A stretch of 64,000 nucleotides of DNA from Amphiura filiformis. Taxonomy: Eukaryota; Echinodermata; Ophiuroidea; Amphilepidida; Amphiuridae. The DNA lies in the NCBI RefSeq assembly GCF_039555335.1, contig NC_092628.1:80750315-80814314 (forward strand), in the 5' to 3' direction. This document shows positions 56,501-64,000 of this stretch, piece after piece (position 1 is the stretch's first letter; the number at the start of each line of letters is the position of its first letter). The position numbers were made by a program, and so were the translations under genes. Under the pieces are notes generated by a model that did no database searches, was not told the origin of the DNA, and saw only the letters and a list, made by a program, of their open reading frames with translations.

Positions 56501-59500
56501 GTGTGGGGGATGTGTGAGGGTGCATCTTGTCAACAGGATCACCTCTTACACCAAACTCATGTCTACACCAAAGTAAAGAAGAAGCTCTTACTTGATGGGT
56601 GGGGGAGGGGAGGTGATGGTGTGTGTGCTTTTATAGACACTATCACATGAGACAAGGTGTAACTGTGACACATACAAACTGTGGTTATCCATGCTTAAAG
56701 GACAGTGTTATGTAGCATAAATAGTGTTATAAACAATGTCTGCAGTTACAATGTAGGTTATGTTCACAATCAGCCAATAAAACTCTTAGAGTTGGTGGTA
56801 AGGTGAATATATCTTTTGAGTTTGTATTCGCATTGAAACTGGAGGTGTGCATATAATATACATACAAGCTCTATTGTTGGAAAAACAGTGTCTTTGAACC
56901 ATAGAGGGAGGCATAACACCGGCATTTTGTAATACAAAGTCGATTATGTACGGATCCGTGTGTATAAAACTCCACGGTTAGAATGTGGGTGTATAACAAT
57001 CCACAGTTGAAAAGTCATACACATTTGGAGGGGGGGGGTCATCAAGAGGGTGTGTGTTTAGAGCCACCATGTATAGATGTTGCCAACTGAACTGACTCAG
57101 GAAACTCTTGCATTCAAGGACCACCATCCTATATCTTGTTACCCCTATGCAGTGTAAAATATCAACAGTTATTAATGATTTTATAAGCATTATTTACATA
57201 AATGTATCAATCTGTTGATCTAATTAACTTGACCCAAATGATGTTCTCTGTGGCTACCAGTATAATAAAGTAAAAAGACATTTATGTTAATTCTCTCTTT
57301 ATTAGGAGGGACAGATATTGTGTCTTGTTTCATGGGACAGAATTGGAATTTACCTGTATACAGAGGAGAAATACAAGGCAGGAATCTGGGTATGGCAATA
57401 GAGAGTTGGAATGATGAAGGTAGGAAAGAAAATGAAATAGTTCAGTAGTAATAAGATCAACAGCACCAAATGTATAAGCCAGTTAAATGGATTTGTTTGG
57501 GGAGCATACTCAGAAAATATCATGATAGGATACATTGAGTCAAACCAGAGGTTCATGTCATCAGGATTGTCCGTCAAATTATAGTACAAAAGTTCTCAAA
57601 CAAATCCAATTAAAGGTGATGTTACATACCTCAATGGCATGATTGAATAAATTCATCAGGATCGGTAGAGTAAGTGTTGACAAAGGCAACAGTGTTTGCT
57701 GAAACGTTCACAAGTAAGTGCATAATTGGATCAGATAGAAAGAACAAAGTTTTGTGCTGCATCATAGCACTTTCACAAATTGAATGACCAGCTTTGATAT
57801 AAAATTGGATCGATTGAGCCCATATTTATTGGTCGAGCTATGAGTTTTAAAATATTGCACGAGACGTAGTCGAGTCCAATATTTTTAAACTCATAGCGAG
57901 ACCAATAAATATTGGGCGTAAAGCATCCAATTTTATCATTATTATGTGTTGGATCCGATATTTTCACACACTTGGATTCATCAAAACATAATAATGCTGC
58001 TTCTCGGATCATTGGCTACTACCTGATGTGCGGTGACGTATACAGATGGCATTTTCAGCAACTGGTTATATACGGAAGGAAGTAGCTCCTATTTAGAGTA
58101 TTGCAAAACGCCATCTACATCAGCATCCAACAAGAAGCAGTCAACAAGAAGCGGCAAAGCTGGTCATTCAGTTGGATTTGTTTTGATAACTTTTGAACTA
58201 TAACCAGAGGATCATAATTCAAGAAGAATTGAAAAAAAAACAACCATTTAGTAAAGACATCAAAACATGCAGCATTTAAGAATTTTTTCATGACATTGCC
58301 TATACTTAGTGGACAATTGAATACAATGTATGTTTCTGTATCCAGGCAAACATGTTTATGGAGAAAGTGGAGAGCTAGTGTGTACCAAACCATTCCCATG
58401 TATGCCTACGCATTTCTGGAATGATAAGGATGGAGTGAAATACAAGAAAGCATACTTCTCAAAGTACAATGGTAGGTAATGTCCTTTATTATCATACATA
58501 ATGTAGTCGACTTTGAATTAATCTGCAGTGCTTCACAATGTTGCAATGTAAGCATCAAAGTAAAGATGGGAAGACACAATAATTAGGTTGCACTTCATGT
58601 GCCTCATTCAAAACAGCCTTGCTAACTACAAATGTGGTGTACTTCGTGGTATTTCATGGATTGTTACATAGGGACCTGGTCAATTATTGCATTCAACTGA
58701 TATAATTGCCATGTTGGATCCCCGGGGTTGGATGAGGGCCTTCCAAATTTTTACAGAAGTAAAGATATACAGTACACAGAAAAAATGTTTATTGTTCTTA
58801 CAACATGGTTTTATTACTCATGGGTTTTATGCCCCAATGGCGATCATCACATAGAATGCTGCTGAATTTCGAACTGCAACAAGAACTACAAAACAATTAT
58901 ACACATCAAAGATAAAGATAATGAAGTAATAAAAAATGACAAAATAAATATAAATGTAATGTGTACCACAAATGTATGATACAGCAAAATATGATGCCGG
59001 TATGCCTTTCTTACTTTACTTGTTGTAGGTGTTTGGGCACATGGGGATTTCTGTACCATAAACTCTAAAACTGGAGGCATTCTTATGCAAGGAAGAAGGT
59101 ATGTCAATAGTTCTCTTTCTAGTGCAACATGTTTGTCATGTTGCTTTCCACTACTAATTCACACTTCAACTTGAGACCTTTTGATGGTAAAAGTGAGTGC
59201 TTTTCAATATTTTGACCTTGTCTAGACCGGGGGCACTCAACACAAATGACCATACGGGTATGCTCCCCGGAAAGACCCCCTTTTTGGGTTTCGCAGCTCG
59301 AAAGACCCCTATATTTGACCAAAATAACGCTCCAAAAGACCCTTGATTTTGATAATTTCAGCTCTAAAAGACCCCAAAATTGCTCATTCCTCATATTTCT
59401 TGTTTTTTCAGGCGATTTTCAACCAAAAATCCAAGAAAGACCCTTGATTTTGACTTTTCGCAGCTCCAAAAGACCCCATTTTACTTGTTCACAGCCCTGT

Positions 59501-61623
59501 TCGCAGCTCCGAAAGACCCCCTTTTACCGGTACGCCGGCAGCTCCCATAGACCCACCACCTCAAAATTCCGGGGGAGCATACCCACCAAAAATGTTTGAT
59601 GTGCCCCCCCCGGGTCTAGACATAAATAATGTTTGCCAGTGCTTATAGGATCAGAACCAGTGTAATTGTTGTGTTCTTAAGGATTTACTTGGATTTACCT
59701 CACAACTTATATGATGAACAATTAATTTCTAAATTCACCAACTTTTTACCTAATACTCTATTATAATACACTATACTAAAACAAGACCAATTTTCTTCTG
59801 ATATAGGGTCTGCCCTCATTAGCAATCCATTTGCACATGTTGATACATTTAATATTGTTAATTTTTAATTATGAATACCTGATGTGCATGTATTTTTCAT
59901 TCCGCCAGTGATGGTACATTGAACCCTAGTGGTGTGAGGTTTGGTAGTGCAGATATTTATAATGTTGGTAAGTCAGCATGATGAGTAGAAAACATGTAAA
60001 AAAGGTGATAATTATATTTTTTTTTTAAACCTGAAATTTAAAGGTGTCAAGAACTTCGCTTGATGTAAAATATTCTCAGTCTATAATGAAAGTAACCGTT
60101 ACAAATTATAAATACTCATTTGGATTTGCTGGTAACTTACAACTGTGTCTACATGCTCGGGGTTGGCTTTTGAGAGGAGCAAGAGAATTGCTCCTCTACT
60201 AACAGCTGCAAGAGCGATTTAAAGCTCCTTTTGATGATTTGTTACGCTCTTCTTGAAGAAAACATAAGCGCATTCTACAGCTCTTAACTTCATTTTCAAA
60301 AGATAGTCCCTGCATGCTGGTGAAACAAAATGTTTTCCCATTTGATTGTAAAATAAGAAGTAGCATATTAGTGGTTCCATCACAAATCATAACATAGATT
60401 TACTAAGTAATATTGACTCTACTTCATAGTCTGTTTGCTATATTTTTACAGTTGAAGACTTCAAAGAGATTCAGGATAGCTTGTGCGTGCCCCAGCGTAA
60501 CGTCCACAGTGAAGAACGAGTGATTTTATTTCTCAAGATGGTTCCCGATGTAGAATTCAGCAAGGAAGTAGTACAGAGAGTGAGACAAGCCATCAGGAGA
60601 GAGCTGTCTGCTAGACATGTACCAGAGGTCATGCTGGAGACTAAAGACATTCCAGTGAGTGCATAATGAAAGACAAATCTGATAGACAACAGACATTTAA
60701 AGCAAATTACACTCTTTTAAGAGTGTAAAAACTCTTGAAACTGTTCAGCAGGGTTGTCAGATGAAAACTATCCTTTTTTTGATGTCAAAGGATGATGTAA
60801 TGGTAGATTATGTGATGTTATCATGCATGATTTAAAATCTGTGGATTCACATATTCAACTTAAATGAAACATGATAAGGCAAAAAAAAAATATTGTTGTG
60901 TTGCCCTCAAGTGGGAAAATGGGAAAGTTGGGTCGGACGGTCGGATTTTTTTTTAAACCTTCAGTTTTAAAAATCCCTCAAATATTAAATAATGCTTCTT
61001 CAATTAGGGACATTTGTCAATTTTGACTTCTGGATACCTGTTAGATATCATTTAAAGACTAGTCTTTCAATAAAATATTAATTTTAAGTGAAAAACATTG
61101 ATTTTTTGAACAAATCTGTAAAAATCATCATTCAAAAAAAAAAATGCCGACCCTGATTTTTCAGGATTTAGGGTCGGGCGGTTGAGGGCAACACAACAAT
61201 TTTTTTTTTTTTTGGCCTAAGGCCTGTCGACTCGCCCTGCTTAAATGTTTGCTGCCCTTTTGTTTGAATCAGGGCTCAAAATACACAGGGCTAAGTGTGA
61301 TTTGCCCCAAATGTCATACAATGACCCCATGAAAAATATTTGCCAATGGCTAAAAGTACACAATGACCACTTTTTGTAGATTATGTTCAAAATGGCTGTT
61401 GTATAAATCAAAAAGTATTTTGAACCCTGGTTCAATTTATTGCAATTTTGTAAATATTAAAATGATTTTTTTTTTTTTTTTCCAGTATACAATCAATGGC
61501 AAGAAAGTGGAAGTAGCAGTAAGGAATGTGATTGCTGGTCAAGAAGTGACCCACCGAGGAGCATTTGCAAATCCAGAATCATTAGATCTCTACAAGGACA
61601 TTCCAGAATTACAAGGTTATTAG
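41386..61623 (+). CDS. AACS: Acetoacetyl-CoA synthetase, complete, 17 exons
   Basis: Cytosolic acyl-adenylate-forming enzyme: acetoacetate + ATP + CoA to acetoacetyl-CoA + AMP + PPi, feeding ketone-body carbon to lipid synthesis. Exons: 41386-41503, 44341-44444, 45604-45721, 46901-47014, 47595-47692, 48288-48484, 49442-49595, 51488-51568, 52614-52738, 54215-54279, 54738-54860, 57306-57419, 58346-58471, 59029-59098, 59909-59967, 60452-60654, 61486-61623. All have AG/GT borders and matching phases. The sum is 2,007 nt, 668 residues, against about 672 in human. Seen: PKVMWRPDP (~10-18), [13 protein letters not shown] (~88-100), the AMP-binding signature [10 protein letters not shown] (~285-294), [15 protein letters not shown] (~403), GGTDIVSC (~433), VWAHGD (~514-519), [14 protein letters not shown] (~536) and NGKKVEV with the catalytic Lys (~627-633). 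The end ELQGY is like human ELQGF. Start 41386 was chosen by alignment with the family. The intron after exon 11 carries 14 partial copies of that exon. Confidence 0.95.
41543..41778. mobile_element. 236-bp hAT-type MITE in AACS intron 1
   Basis: Terminal inverted repeats CAGGGGCTATTTTAACGTG, flanked by an exact 8-bp duplication CTAGTACT (41535-41542 and 41779-41786). No coding capacity. Confidence 0.85.
42325..42500. repeat. GGTTGTCC / GGACAACC alternating repeat
   Basis: The 8-9-base word GGTTGTCCG and its inverse CGGACAACC occur about seven times in ~170 bp, with arms able to form several hairpins. It lies in AACS intron 1. Confidence 0.55.
43292..43683. repeat. Inverted-repeat element with GGCC-poly(A) ends (family member 2)
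   Basis: Left TAAGGCCATAAAAAGAAG then TGTTTGCTTACCCTC. Right GAGGGCAAGCAAACAATTTT then CTTGGCTTA. The interior shares CCGACCGACCC words with the 60875-61221 copy. Confidence 0.55.
44341..44444 (+). CDS. AACS: AACS exon 2
   Basis: [20 protein letters not shown] then [15 protein letters not shown]. Donor GTAAGT at 44445, codon boundary. Confidence 0.95.
44798..44935. repeat. Small foldback repeat in AACS intron 2
   Basis: GGCTGGAAAATAAG at the left and CTTATTTCCCAGC at the right, with TAGCCCCTGGTTC words in both orientations between. Confidence 0.5.
45604..45721 (+). CDS. AACS: AACS exon 3
   Basis: [20 protein letters not shown] then [19 protein letters not shown]. Donor GTAAGC, phase 1. Confidence 0.95.
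46901..47014 (+). CDS. AACS: AACS exon 4
   Basis: [20 protein letters not shown] then [18 protein letters not shown]. Donor GTAAGT, phase 1. Confidence 0.95.
47595..47692 (+). CDS. AACS: AACS exon 5
   Basis: [20 protein letters not shown] then [13 protein letters not shown]. Donor GTAAGT, codon boundary. Confidence 0.95.
47733..47968. repeat. hAT-type MITE-like repeat in AACS intron 5
   Basis: CAGGGGGCGGATTTAGG at the left, CCTGGATCCGCCCCTG at the right. No clear target duplication remains. Confidence 0.6.
48288..48484 (+). CDS. AACS: AACS exon 6
   Basis: [56 protein letters not shown]. Donor GTATGT, phase 2. Confidence 0.95.
49045..49117 (-). pseudogene. Decayed tRNA-Thr-like sequence (inverted partner)
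   Basis: The minus strand reads TGGCTCAGTTGGTTAGAATG, TCGTGCTAGTATTACGA and GCCAGTTCGAATCCGCC. The anticodon stem TCGTG/TACGA still pairs around CTAGTAT. The acceptor and T stems are broken. Confidence 0.6.
49118..49211. repeat. Palindromic linker between the tRNA-like pair
   Basis: GAGGATTGAAATCTATAGAT ... ATCTATAGGTATT-type words in inverse (CTATAGATATTAATCCTC) make a ~55-bp hairpin at the centre of the inverted pair. Confidence 0.6.
49212..49285 (+). tRNA. tRNA-Thr(AGT)-like gene or SINE head
   Basis: A complete cloverleaf can be drawn: acceptor GCATCTG/CAGATGC (7 of 7), D stem GTTC/GAGC, anticodon stem TTGTG/TACAA with loop CTAGTAT (anticodon AGT, Thr), and T stem GCCGG/CCGGC with loop TTTGAAT. 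Box A and box B fit Pol III promoters. No T-run terminator follows closely. An inverted, decayed copy 95 bp upstream suggests a mobile tRNA-derived family rather than a housekeeping gene. Confidence 0.55.
49442..49595 (+). CDS. AACS: AACS exon 7 (AMP-binding signature)
   Basis: [35 protein letters not shown], then [17 protein letters not shown]. Donor GTAAGT, codon boundary. Confidence 0.96.
50056..51064 (+). mobile_element. 5'-truncated Penelope-like element with an inverted left arm
   Basis: Flanked by an exact 13-bp duplication AATAAGCGTGTAC (50043-50055 and 51065-51077). The right part encodes the GIY-YIG end of a Penelope-type polyprotein. 50056-50371 is an inverted copy of the right ~310 bp (including the last ~70 codons), the arrangement often described for Penelope insertions. 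It lies in AACS intron 7. No reverse transcriptase domain is present, so it is not autonomous. Confidence 0.9.
50373..50948 (+). pseudogene. Penelope-like polyprotein C-terminus with GIY-YIG endonuclease
   Basis: An open frame [17 protein letters not shown] ... [15 protein letters not shown] ... [20 protein letters not shown], then [47 protein letters not shown] and [11 protein letters not shown]. The CxxC before [11 protein letters not shown] and the downstream TRWIKEAI...MNRDEGxYxLS block are those of the Penelope GIY-YIG region. The reverse transcriptase is missing by 5' truncation. The frame is still open, so the copy is fairly young. Confidence 0.88.
51488..51568 (+). CDS. AACS: AACS exon 8
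   Basis: [20 protein letters not shown] then VIIYYTT. Donor GTAAGT, codon boundary. Confidence 0.95.
51949..52528. repeat. Nested foldback element in AACS intron 8
   Basis: Outer arms (51949-52098 and 52413-52528) start AAGGTGGTACTACAC and its inverse, and share GGCAAGGAATCCA and ACTGGTAACAAAAGTTAT. Inside, a second inverted pair, TGTGACATGATCAAGGGGAA (52107) and its inverse (52332-52359), is a diverged family A MITE. Confidence 0.75.
52107..52359. mobile_element. MITE, family A-like copy 3, nested
   Basis: The ends TGTGACATGATCAAGG resemble those at 9927 and 11375. The interior word TTGCTCATAACTTAGTAACC parallels TTGCTCATATCTTTGAAACT of copy 1. It sits in the centre of the 51949-52528 foldback. 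Confidence 0.5.
52614..52738 (+). CDS. AACS: AACS exon 9
   Basis: [41 protein letters not shown]. Acceptor TCTACAG (an AG four bases further in would break the frame). Donor GTATGT, phase 2. Confidence 0.94.
52781..53723. mobile_element. 943-bp foldback-type element with repeated ACTATCGTAWGTG motifs
   Basis: An exact 21-bp terminal inverted repeat starts AGTGCTACACTATCGTAAGT (52781-52801 and 53703-53723). Inside, the motif ACTATCGTAWGTGSCA or its inverse occurs about ten more times, in hairpin-forming pairs near 52972-53112 and 53458-53545. No transposase was seen. The target duplication is unclear. Confidence 0.65.
54215..54279 (+). CDS. AACS: AACS exon 10
   Basis: [20 protein letters not shown] then YP. 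Acceptor ATACAG, donor GTAAGT, phase 1. Confidence 0.94.
54738..54860 (+). CDS. AACS: AACS exon 11 (parent of the downstream array)
   Basis: [19 protein letters not shown] then [20 protein letters not shown] and IS. Acceptor GTTTCAG, donor GTATGT, phase 1. It alone has the true acceptor and a full polypyrimidine tract. Confidence 0.93.
54861..56580 (+). repeat. Array of 14 partial exon-11 copies with donor-like sites
   Basis: The word TTGTCAACAGGATCACC recurs at 54773 (true exon) and 54911, 55037, 55162, 55287, 55412, 55537, 55661, 55782, 55905, 56038, 56161, 56284, 56407 and 56527. Spacing is mostly 123-126 bp. Each unit is the last ~80 bp of exon 11 plus its donor (GTATGT in the exon, GTACGT in nearly all copies) and ~45 bp of GT-rich intron. 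Most copies have lost nine bases (Asp-Tyr-Val codons); the one at 55905 keeps them. The last copy is truncated. Confidence 0.95.
56581..57305. other. Rest of AACS intron 11
   Basis: Unremarkable AT-rich intron after the array. No other feature seen. Confidence 0.5.
57306..57419 (+). CDS. AACS: AACS exon 12
   Basis: [20 protein letters not shown] then [18 protein letters not shown]. Donor GTAGGA, phase 1. Confidence 0.95.
57799..57936. repeat. 138-bp palindrome in AACS intron 12
   Basis: Near-perfect inverted arms ATAAAATTGGAT ... CATATTTATTGGTC ... CTATGAGTTTTAAAATATTG around a centre CACGAGACGTAGTCGAGTC. Confidence 0.85.
58346..58471 (+). CDS. AACS: AACS exon 13
   Basis: [42 protein letters not shown]. 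Donor GTAGGT, phase 1. Confidence 0.95.
59029..59098 (+). CDS. AACS: AACS exon 14
   Basis: [20 protein letters not shown] then QGR. Donor GTATGT, phase 2. Confidence 0.95.
59220..59621. repeat. Element with GTCTAGACC ends and internal AAAGACCCC repeats
   Basis: GTCTAGACCGGGGGCACTCA at the left, GTGCCCCCCCCGGGTCTAGAC-type inverse at the right. Inside, GCAGCTCCRAAAGACCCC-like words recur about six times. The 117-codon frame across it is a repeat artefact. It lies in AACS intron 14. Confidence 0.7.
59909..59967 (+). CDS. AACS: AACS exon 15
   Basis: [20 protein letters not shown]. Acceptor CCGCCAG, donor GTAAGT, phase 1. Confidence 0.95.
60452..60654 (+). CDS. AACS: AACS exon 16
   Basis: [64 protein letters not shown]. 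Donor GTGAGT, codon boundary. Confidence 0.96.
60875..61221. repeat. Inverted-repeat element with GGCC-poly(A) ends (family member 3)
   Basis: Left TAAGGCAAAAAAAAAATATT then GTTGTGTTGCCCTC. Right GAGGGCAACACAACAA, T-run, GGCCTAA. The interior has GGGTCGGACGGTCGG and CCGACCCTGATTTTTCAGG. It lies in AACS intron 16. Confidence 0.7.
61486..61623 (+). CDS. AACS: AACS exon 17 (catalytic Lys, stop)
   Basis: [20 protein letters not shown] then [20 protein letters not shown] and ELQGY, TAG at 61621. Acceptor is a long T-run then CCAG. Confidence 0.96.
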   Translation, partial: YTINGKKVEVAVRNVIAGQEVTHRGAFANPESLDLYKDIPELQGY

Positions 61624-63302
61624 TAATGATATCTTTTTAATGATTAAGAAATTCAAATTAGACGAGAACAAAGAGGATATACTATTCAGCAAGGTCCTTC
61701 AGCACTCCCCGACTGCTTTGCCGGGTAAAAGAATTTGGTCATGCCTGGGTCACACGAAGCTATGTAGCGTGATTCAATTAGCTAATCAGAACCCTATTTC
61801 TGTGTTTAAGCTGTAAACAGTGAGAAATTGGCAGTGCTAAAGGACCTTGCCAAATACTATAGGAGAATCAGTCCATATAACCCTCTGCTTAACACTTTGG
61901 GACAACCACAGTATCGGTTTGTTACACATGGGGGGCCAAGATAATGCACATGCAGCATTTTTCATTGTACACTTGTAATTTTTATCTTGAAGGATGAGAA
62001 TAACAAAGCAAATTTGATAACCTTAGTGTGCGTAATCGACACAACACATTAATACACACACACTACAACCATGCATGCATTGAAGATCAAAGTTTGGCGG
62101 GTGCATGGTGAACCCAATTGGGAACACATAGTCCATTTCCCCCTCCATGAGCGATATGCACACATGGCAAATTCTGATCAAACCTCAAAAATGTAAATCT
62201 TCCGGAAATTACCAGAATTCCGGAAATTTAGCCAAAAATTTGGTTCATTGAACCTGGAAAAAATGATCCTGCCATCAGTTGATTGATTGAAAGGTCATGA
62301 GATGTTTATTCTGATTTTGAAATCACTCAAGATATTTTAAACTTGTGTGTGAGTGGGTATAGGTGCACACCTGACATACCTCTATTTTAATCACTTAATG
62401 ATTTTAACAATTCGTGAGACAATGCTAGTAGATAATAGTTTTTCATTCCTTTGACAAGTCTTTCAGAAGTAAAACCAGTGTTTGGTATAATCATAAGATT
62501 ATGTGATAATTTGACCAAATATAGAAAAAATGTTGGAGAGTCCAATTTTATTTTGCTTATTGTGTAGGGTATAGATTCTTGATTGGTTCCTTATTTTATT
62601 TGGAAATATCATTTTTTTCATCACATTTTATATATTTATTGTATACTAAAAACTTCATTTTGTGGAAATATATTACTTATTCTCTTTTATATTTTCTATA
62701 TGTGTATCTTTTGTATAACTTGACTGTACCTATTTATTTGGTGATGTCAATAAAATAACTTGAACTTGAACTTGAACTATTATATAATTAGTAAGACACA
62801 GATCTTTCAGCTGGAAACCAAAGCAAAATACTCCCACAAGATATTGTTGATATTATTTTTTTTTTCAACTTTTGTGATATTGTTTTCTTTATATTATGTG
62901 AACTTGGAACATTGTTTATGGTCCTTACTGGAATTCTTGACACTGCTTTAAGGCAGGACAGAGCCAGGAGTTTATACTCCTGATTGGTAAACCCTTAGTA
63001 GAGTTAAATTTTTAAAGTATCTTTAAAAACTTATTTTTATGTTGTGTGCTAATTAGTAGCAGCTGCTTTTGAATCGTTTTATCATAATAATTCTTTCCCT
63101 CCACTATAATAGTGAATGCATATTTGGTTGTTATGAGTGAGGTTAGCAGTAAAATATGGTCAATCTGATATAATTTTGATTTTAACCCCTTTATGTGTCA
63201 AAAATGTAACATATATTAACATATGTGAGTGGACGCGGCGAATCAGCCGTAAACTCGGCAAATTGTATTCTGAGTAAAGCGCTCCACAGACTCCGAGTAT
63301 TG
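61624..63302. other. AACS 3' UTR and flank
   Basis: No coding exon recognised. The short frame at 62760-62951 has no domain. Confidence 0.45.
62749..62775 (+). promoter_or_regulatory. Poly(A) signal, or tail of a retroelement
   Basis: AATAAA at 62749 is the best poly(A) signal seen downstream of AACS. It is followed by ACTTGAACTTGAACTTGAAC, a tandem TTGAAC tail like those of some LINE/SINE 3' ends, so it may belong to a repeat instead. Confidence 0.35.
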
Positions 63303-63304
63303 TA

Positions 63305-63541
63305 CGTACAATATTGTATGCAACATATCTACGTTATTTAATCTATTGCCATTCTATTTCCAGTAATGTTTAAGTTCTAACGAATGTTTGATGAAAAAAA
63401 TCGATAATATGTTACATGTAATATCTAGTAGAAATATATTATCGATTTTAGGTCATCAAACATTCGTTAGAACTTAAACATTACTGGAAATAGAATGGCA
63501 ATAGATTAAACAACGAGATATGTTGCATACAATATTGTACG
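63305..63541. repeat. ~237-bp near-perfect palindrome
   Basis: Two ~105-bp inverted arms (ACAATATTGTATGCAACATA ... TCTAACGAATGTTTGATGA and inverse) around a ~26-bp centre at ~63411-63436 that is itself partly self-complementary (ATCGATAATATGT/ATATTATCGAT). Confidence 0.88.
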
Positions 63542-64000
63542 CATAATAAAAAGTCTGAATACTGCTTTAAAGTGTAAAATGTATGTGAAGGTCGATTCAT
63601 AGGTGTATCAATTGCTATGCATAAGTATCTTATCAAACGCTGTTTAAATCAATCAATACTACTACTGCTGAAGAGGATAATAAGCTTCTACCTATTTCTA
63701 TAGAATAGTTCTTGTCTTTGTTTGCTTTGGATAAATCCTGTTCAAGTGGTAGATAACAAAGCATTGTATTTTGTCTAGGTATGTATAATCAACAATGAAC
63801 AATGAGAGGATATTTCTGAACCTCGTTGACTTGGGGATGATTTGAAATGACCGCCAATTATGACTGTTGGATATTTATTACCAGAAATGTAGAAAAAGAG
63901 ACACATGTAGAACCGATAAAAAATACAATTTTGTCGAAGGAACAGAGTTCAACAAATCATAACCCCGCTTTTGGATATCGTTTGAAGTCAAATAATATAC
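63542..64000. other. Right edge, nothing recognised
   Basis: AT-rich sequence without a supported feature. Confidence 0.5.

Noticed and set aside
54773..56576. Overlapping 77-179-codon frames as a repeat protein
   Set aside because: They are reading frames through copies of exon 11 plus intron, with GT-rich intron translated as WVCVWGG. Only the 54738-54860 exon matches the enzyme family.
59246..59599. 117-codon frame with RP repeats
   Set aside because: It translates the AAAGACCCC repeats of a bounded element in AACS intron 14.

Overview
This is a eukaryotic, AT-rich, intron-rich window dense in short transposon derivatives. It is most likely from a marine invertebrate deuterostome, and an echinoderm is my best guess. 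That rests on vertebrate-like orthologues with small exons in large introns, many foldback repeats, a Penelope-like element with GIY-YIG, and frequent TAGGCCTA words. The species cannot be named from sequence alone.

Three protein genes can be assembled exon by exon with matching GT-AG sites and phases. (1) Minus strand, 19410 to 563 and continuing off the left edge: the first four exons (signal peptide and prodomain, 199 codons) of an ADAM10/kuzbanian-type metalloprotease. (2) Plus strand, 32506-36558: a three-exon, 271-residue divergent paired-like homeobox gene. It has a TATA box upstream and a recent tandem duplication over its stop codon. (3) Plus strand, 41386-61623: a complete 17-exon acetoacetyl-CoA synthetase (AACS, 668 residues). 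The three genes have no evident functional link.

RNA genes: a full-length SRP (7SL) RNA gene lies on the minus strand at 39697-39995 with a T-run terminator. A cloverleaf-competent tRNA-Thr(AGT)-like sequence and a decayed inverted partner lie in AACS intron 6.

Layout: 0.5-19.4 kb is ADAM10 with repeat-filled introns, including a complex tandem array (7.7-9.05 kb) and a 3.4-kb inverted-repeat-bounded stretch (11.65-15.1 kb). 20.8-24.95 kb is a ~47-bp minisatellite interrupted by an 850-bp spacer and by a 511-bp hAT-type MITE. 25.08-25.6 kb holds an (ATTT)n tract and an interstitial TTAGGG tract. 28.28-31.34 kb is a ~1-kb tandem duplication whose first copy took a Tc1/mariner-type insertion, the second copy preserving the empty site. 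32.5-36.6 kb is the homeobox gene. 39.7-40.0 kb is 7SL. 41.4-61.6 kb is AACS, whose introns hold a Penelope-like insertion, several foldback elements and a striking 14-copy array of the 3' part of exon 11 with its donor site. 61.6-64 kb is AACS 3' flank and a long palindrome.

The best candidate for something new is the exon-11 array in AACS (54.86-56.58 kb). Nearly every unit carries a donor-like GTACGT, and a 69-nt in-frame, phase-1/phase-1 cassette can be drawn in each unit examined. I make no claim that the cassettes are used.
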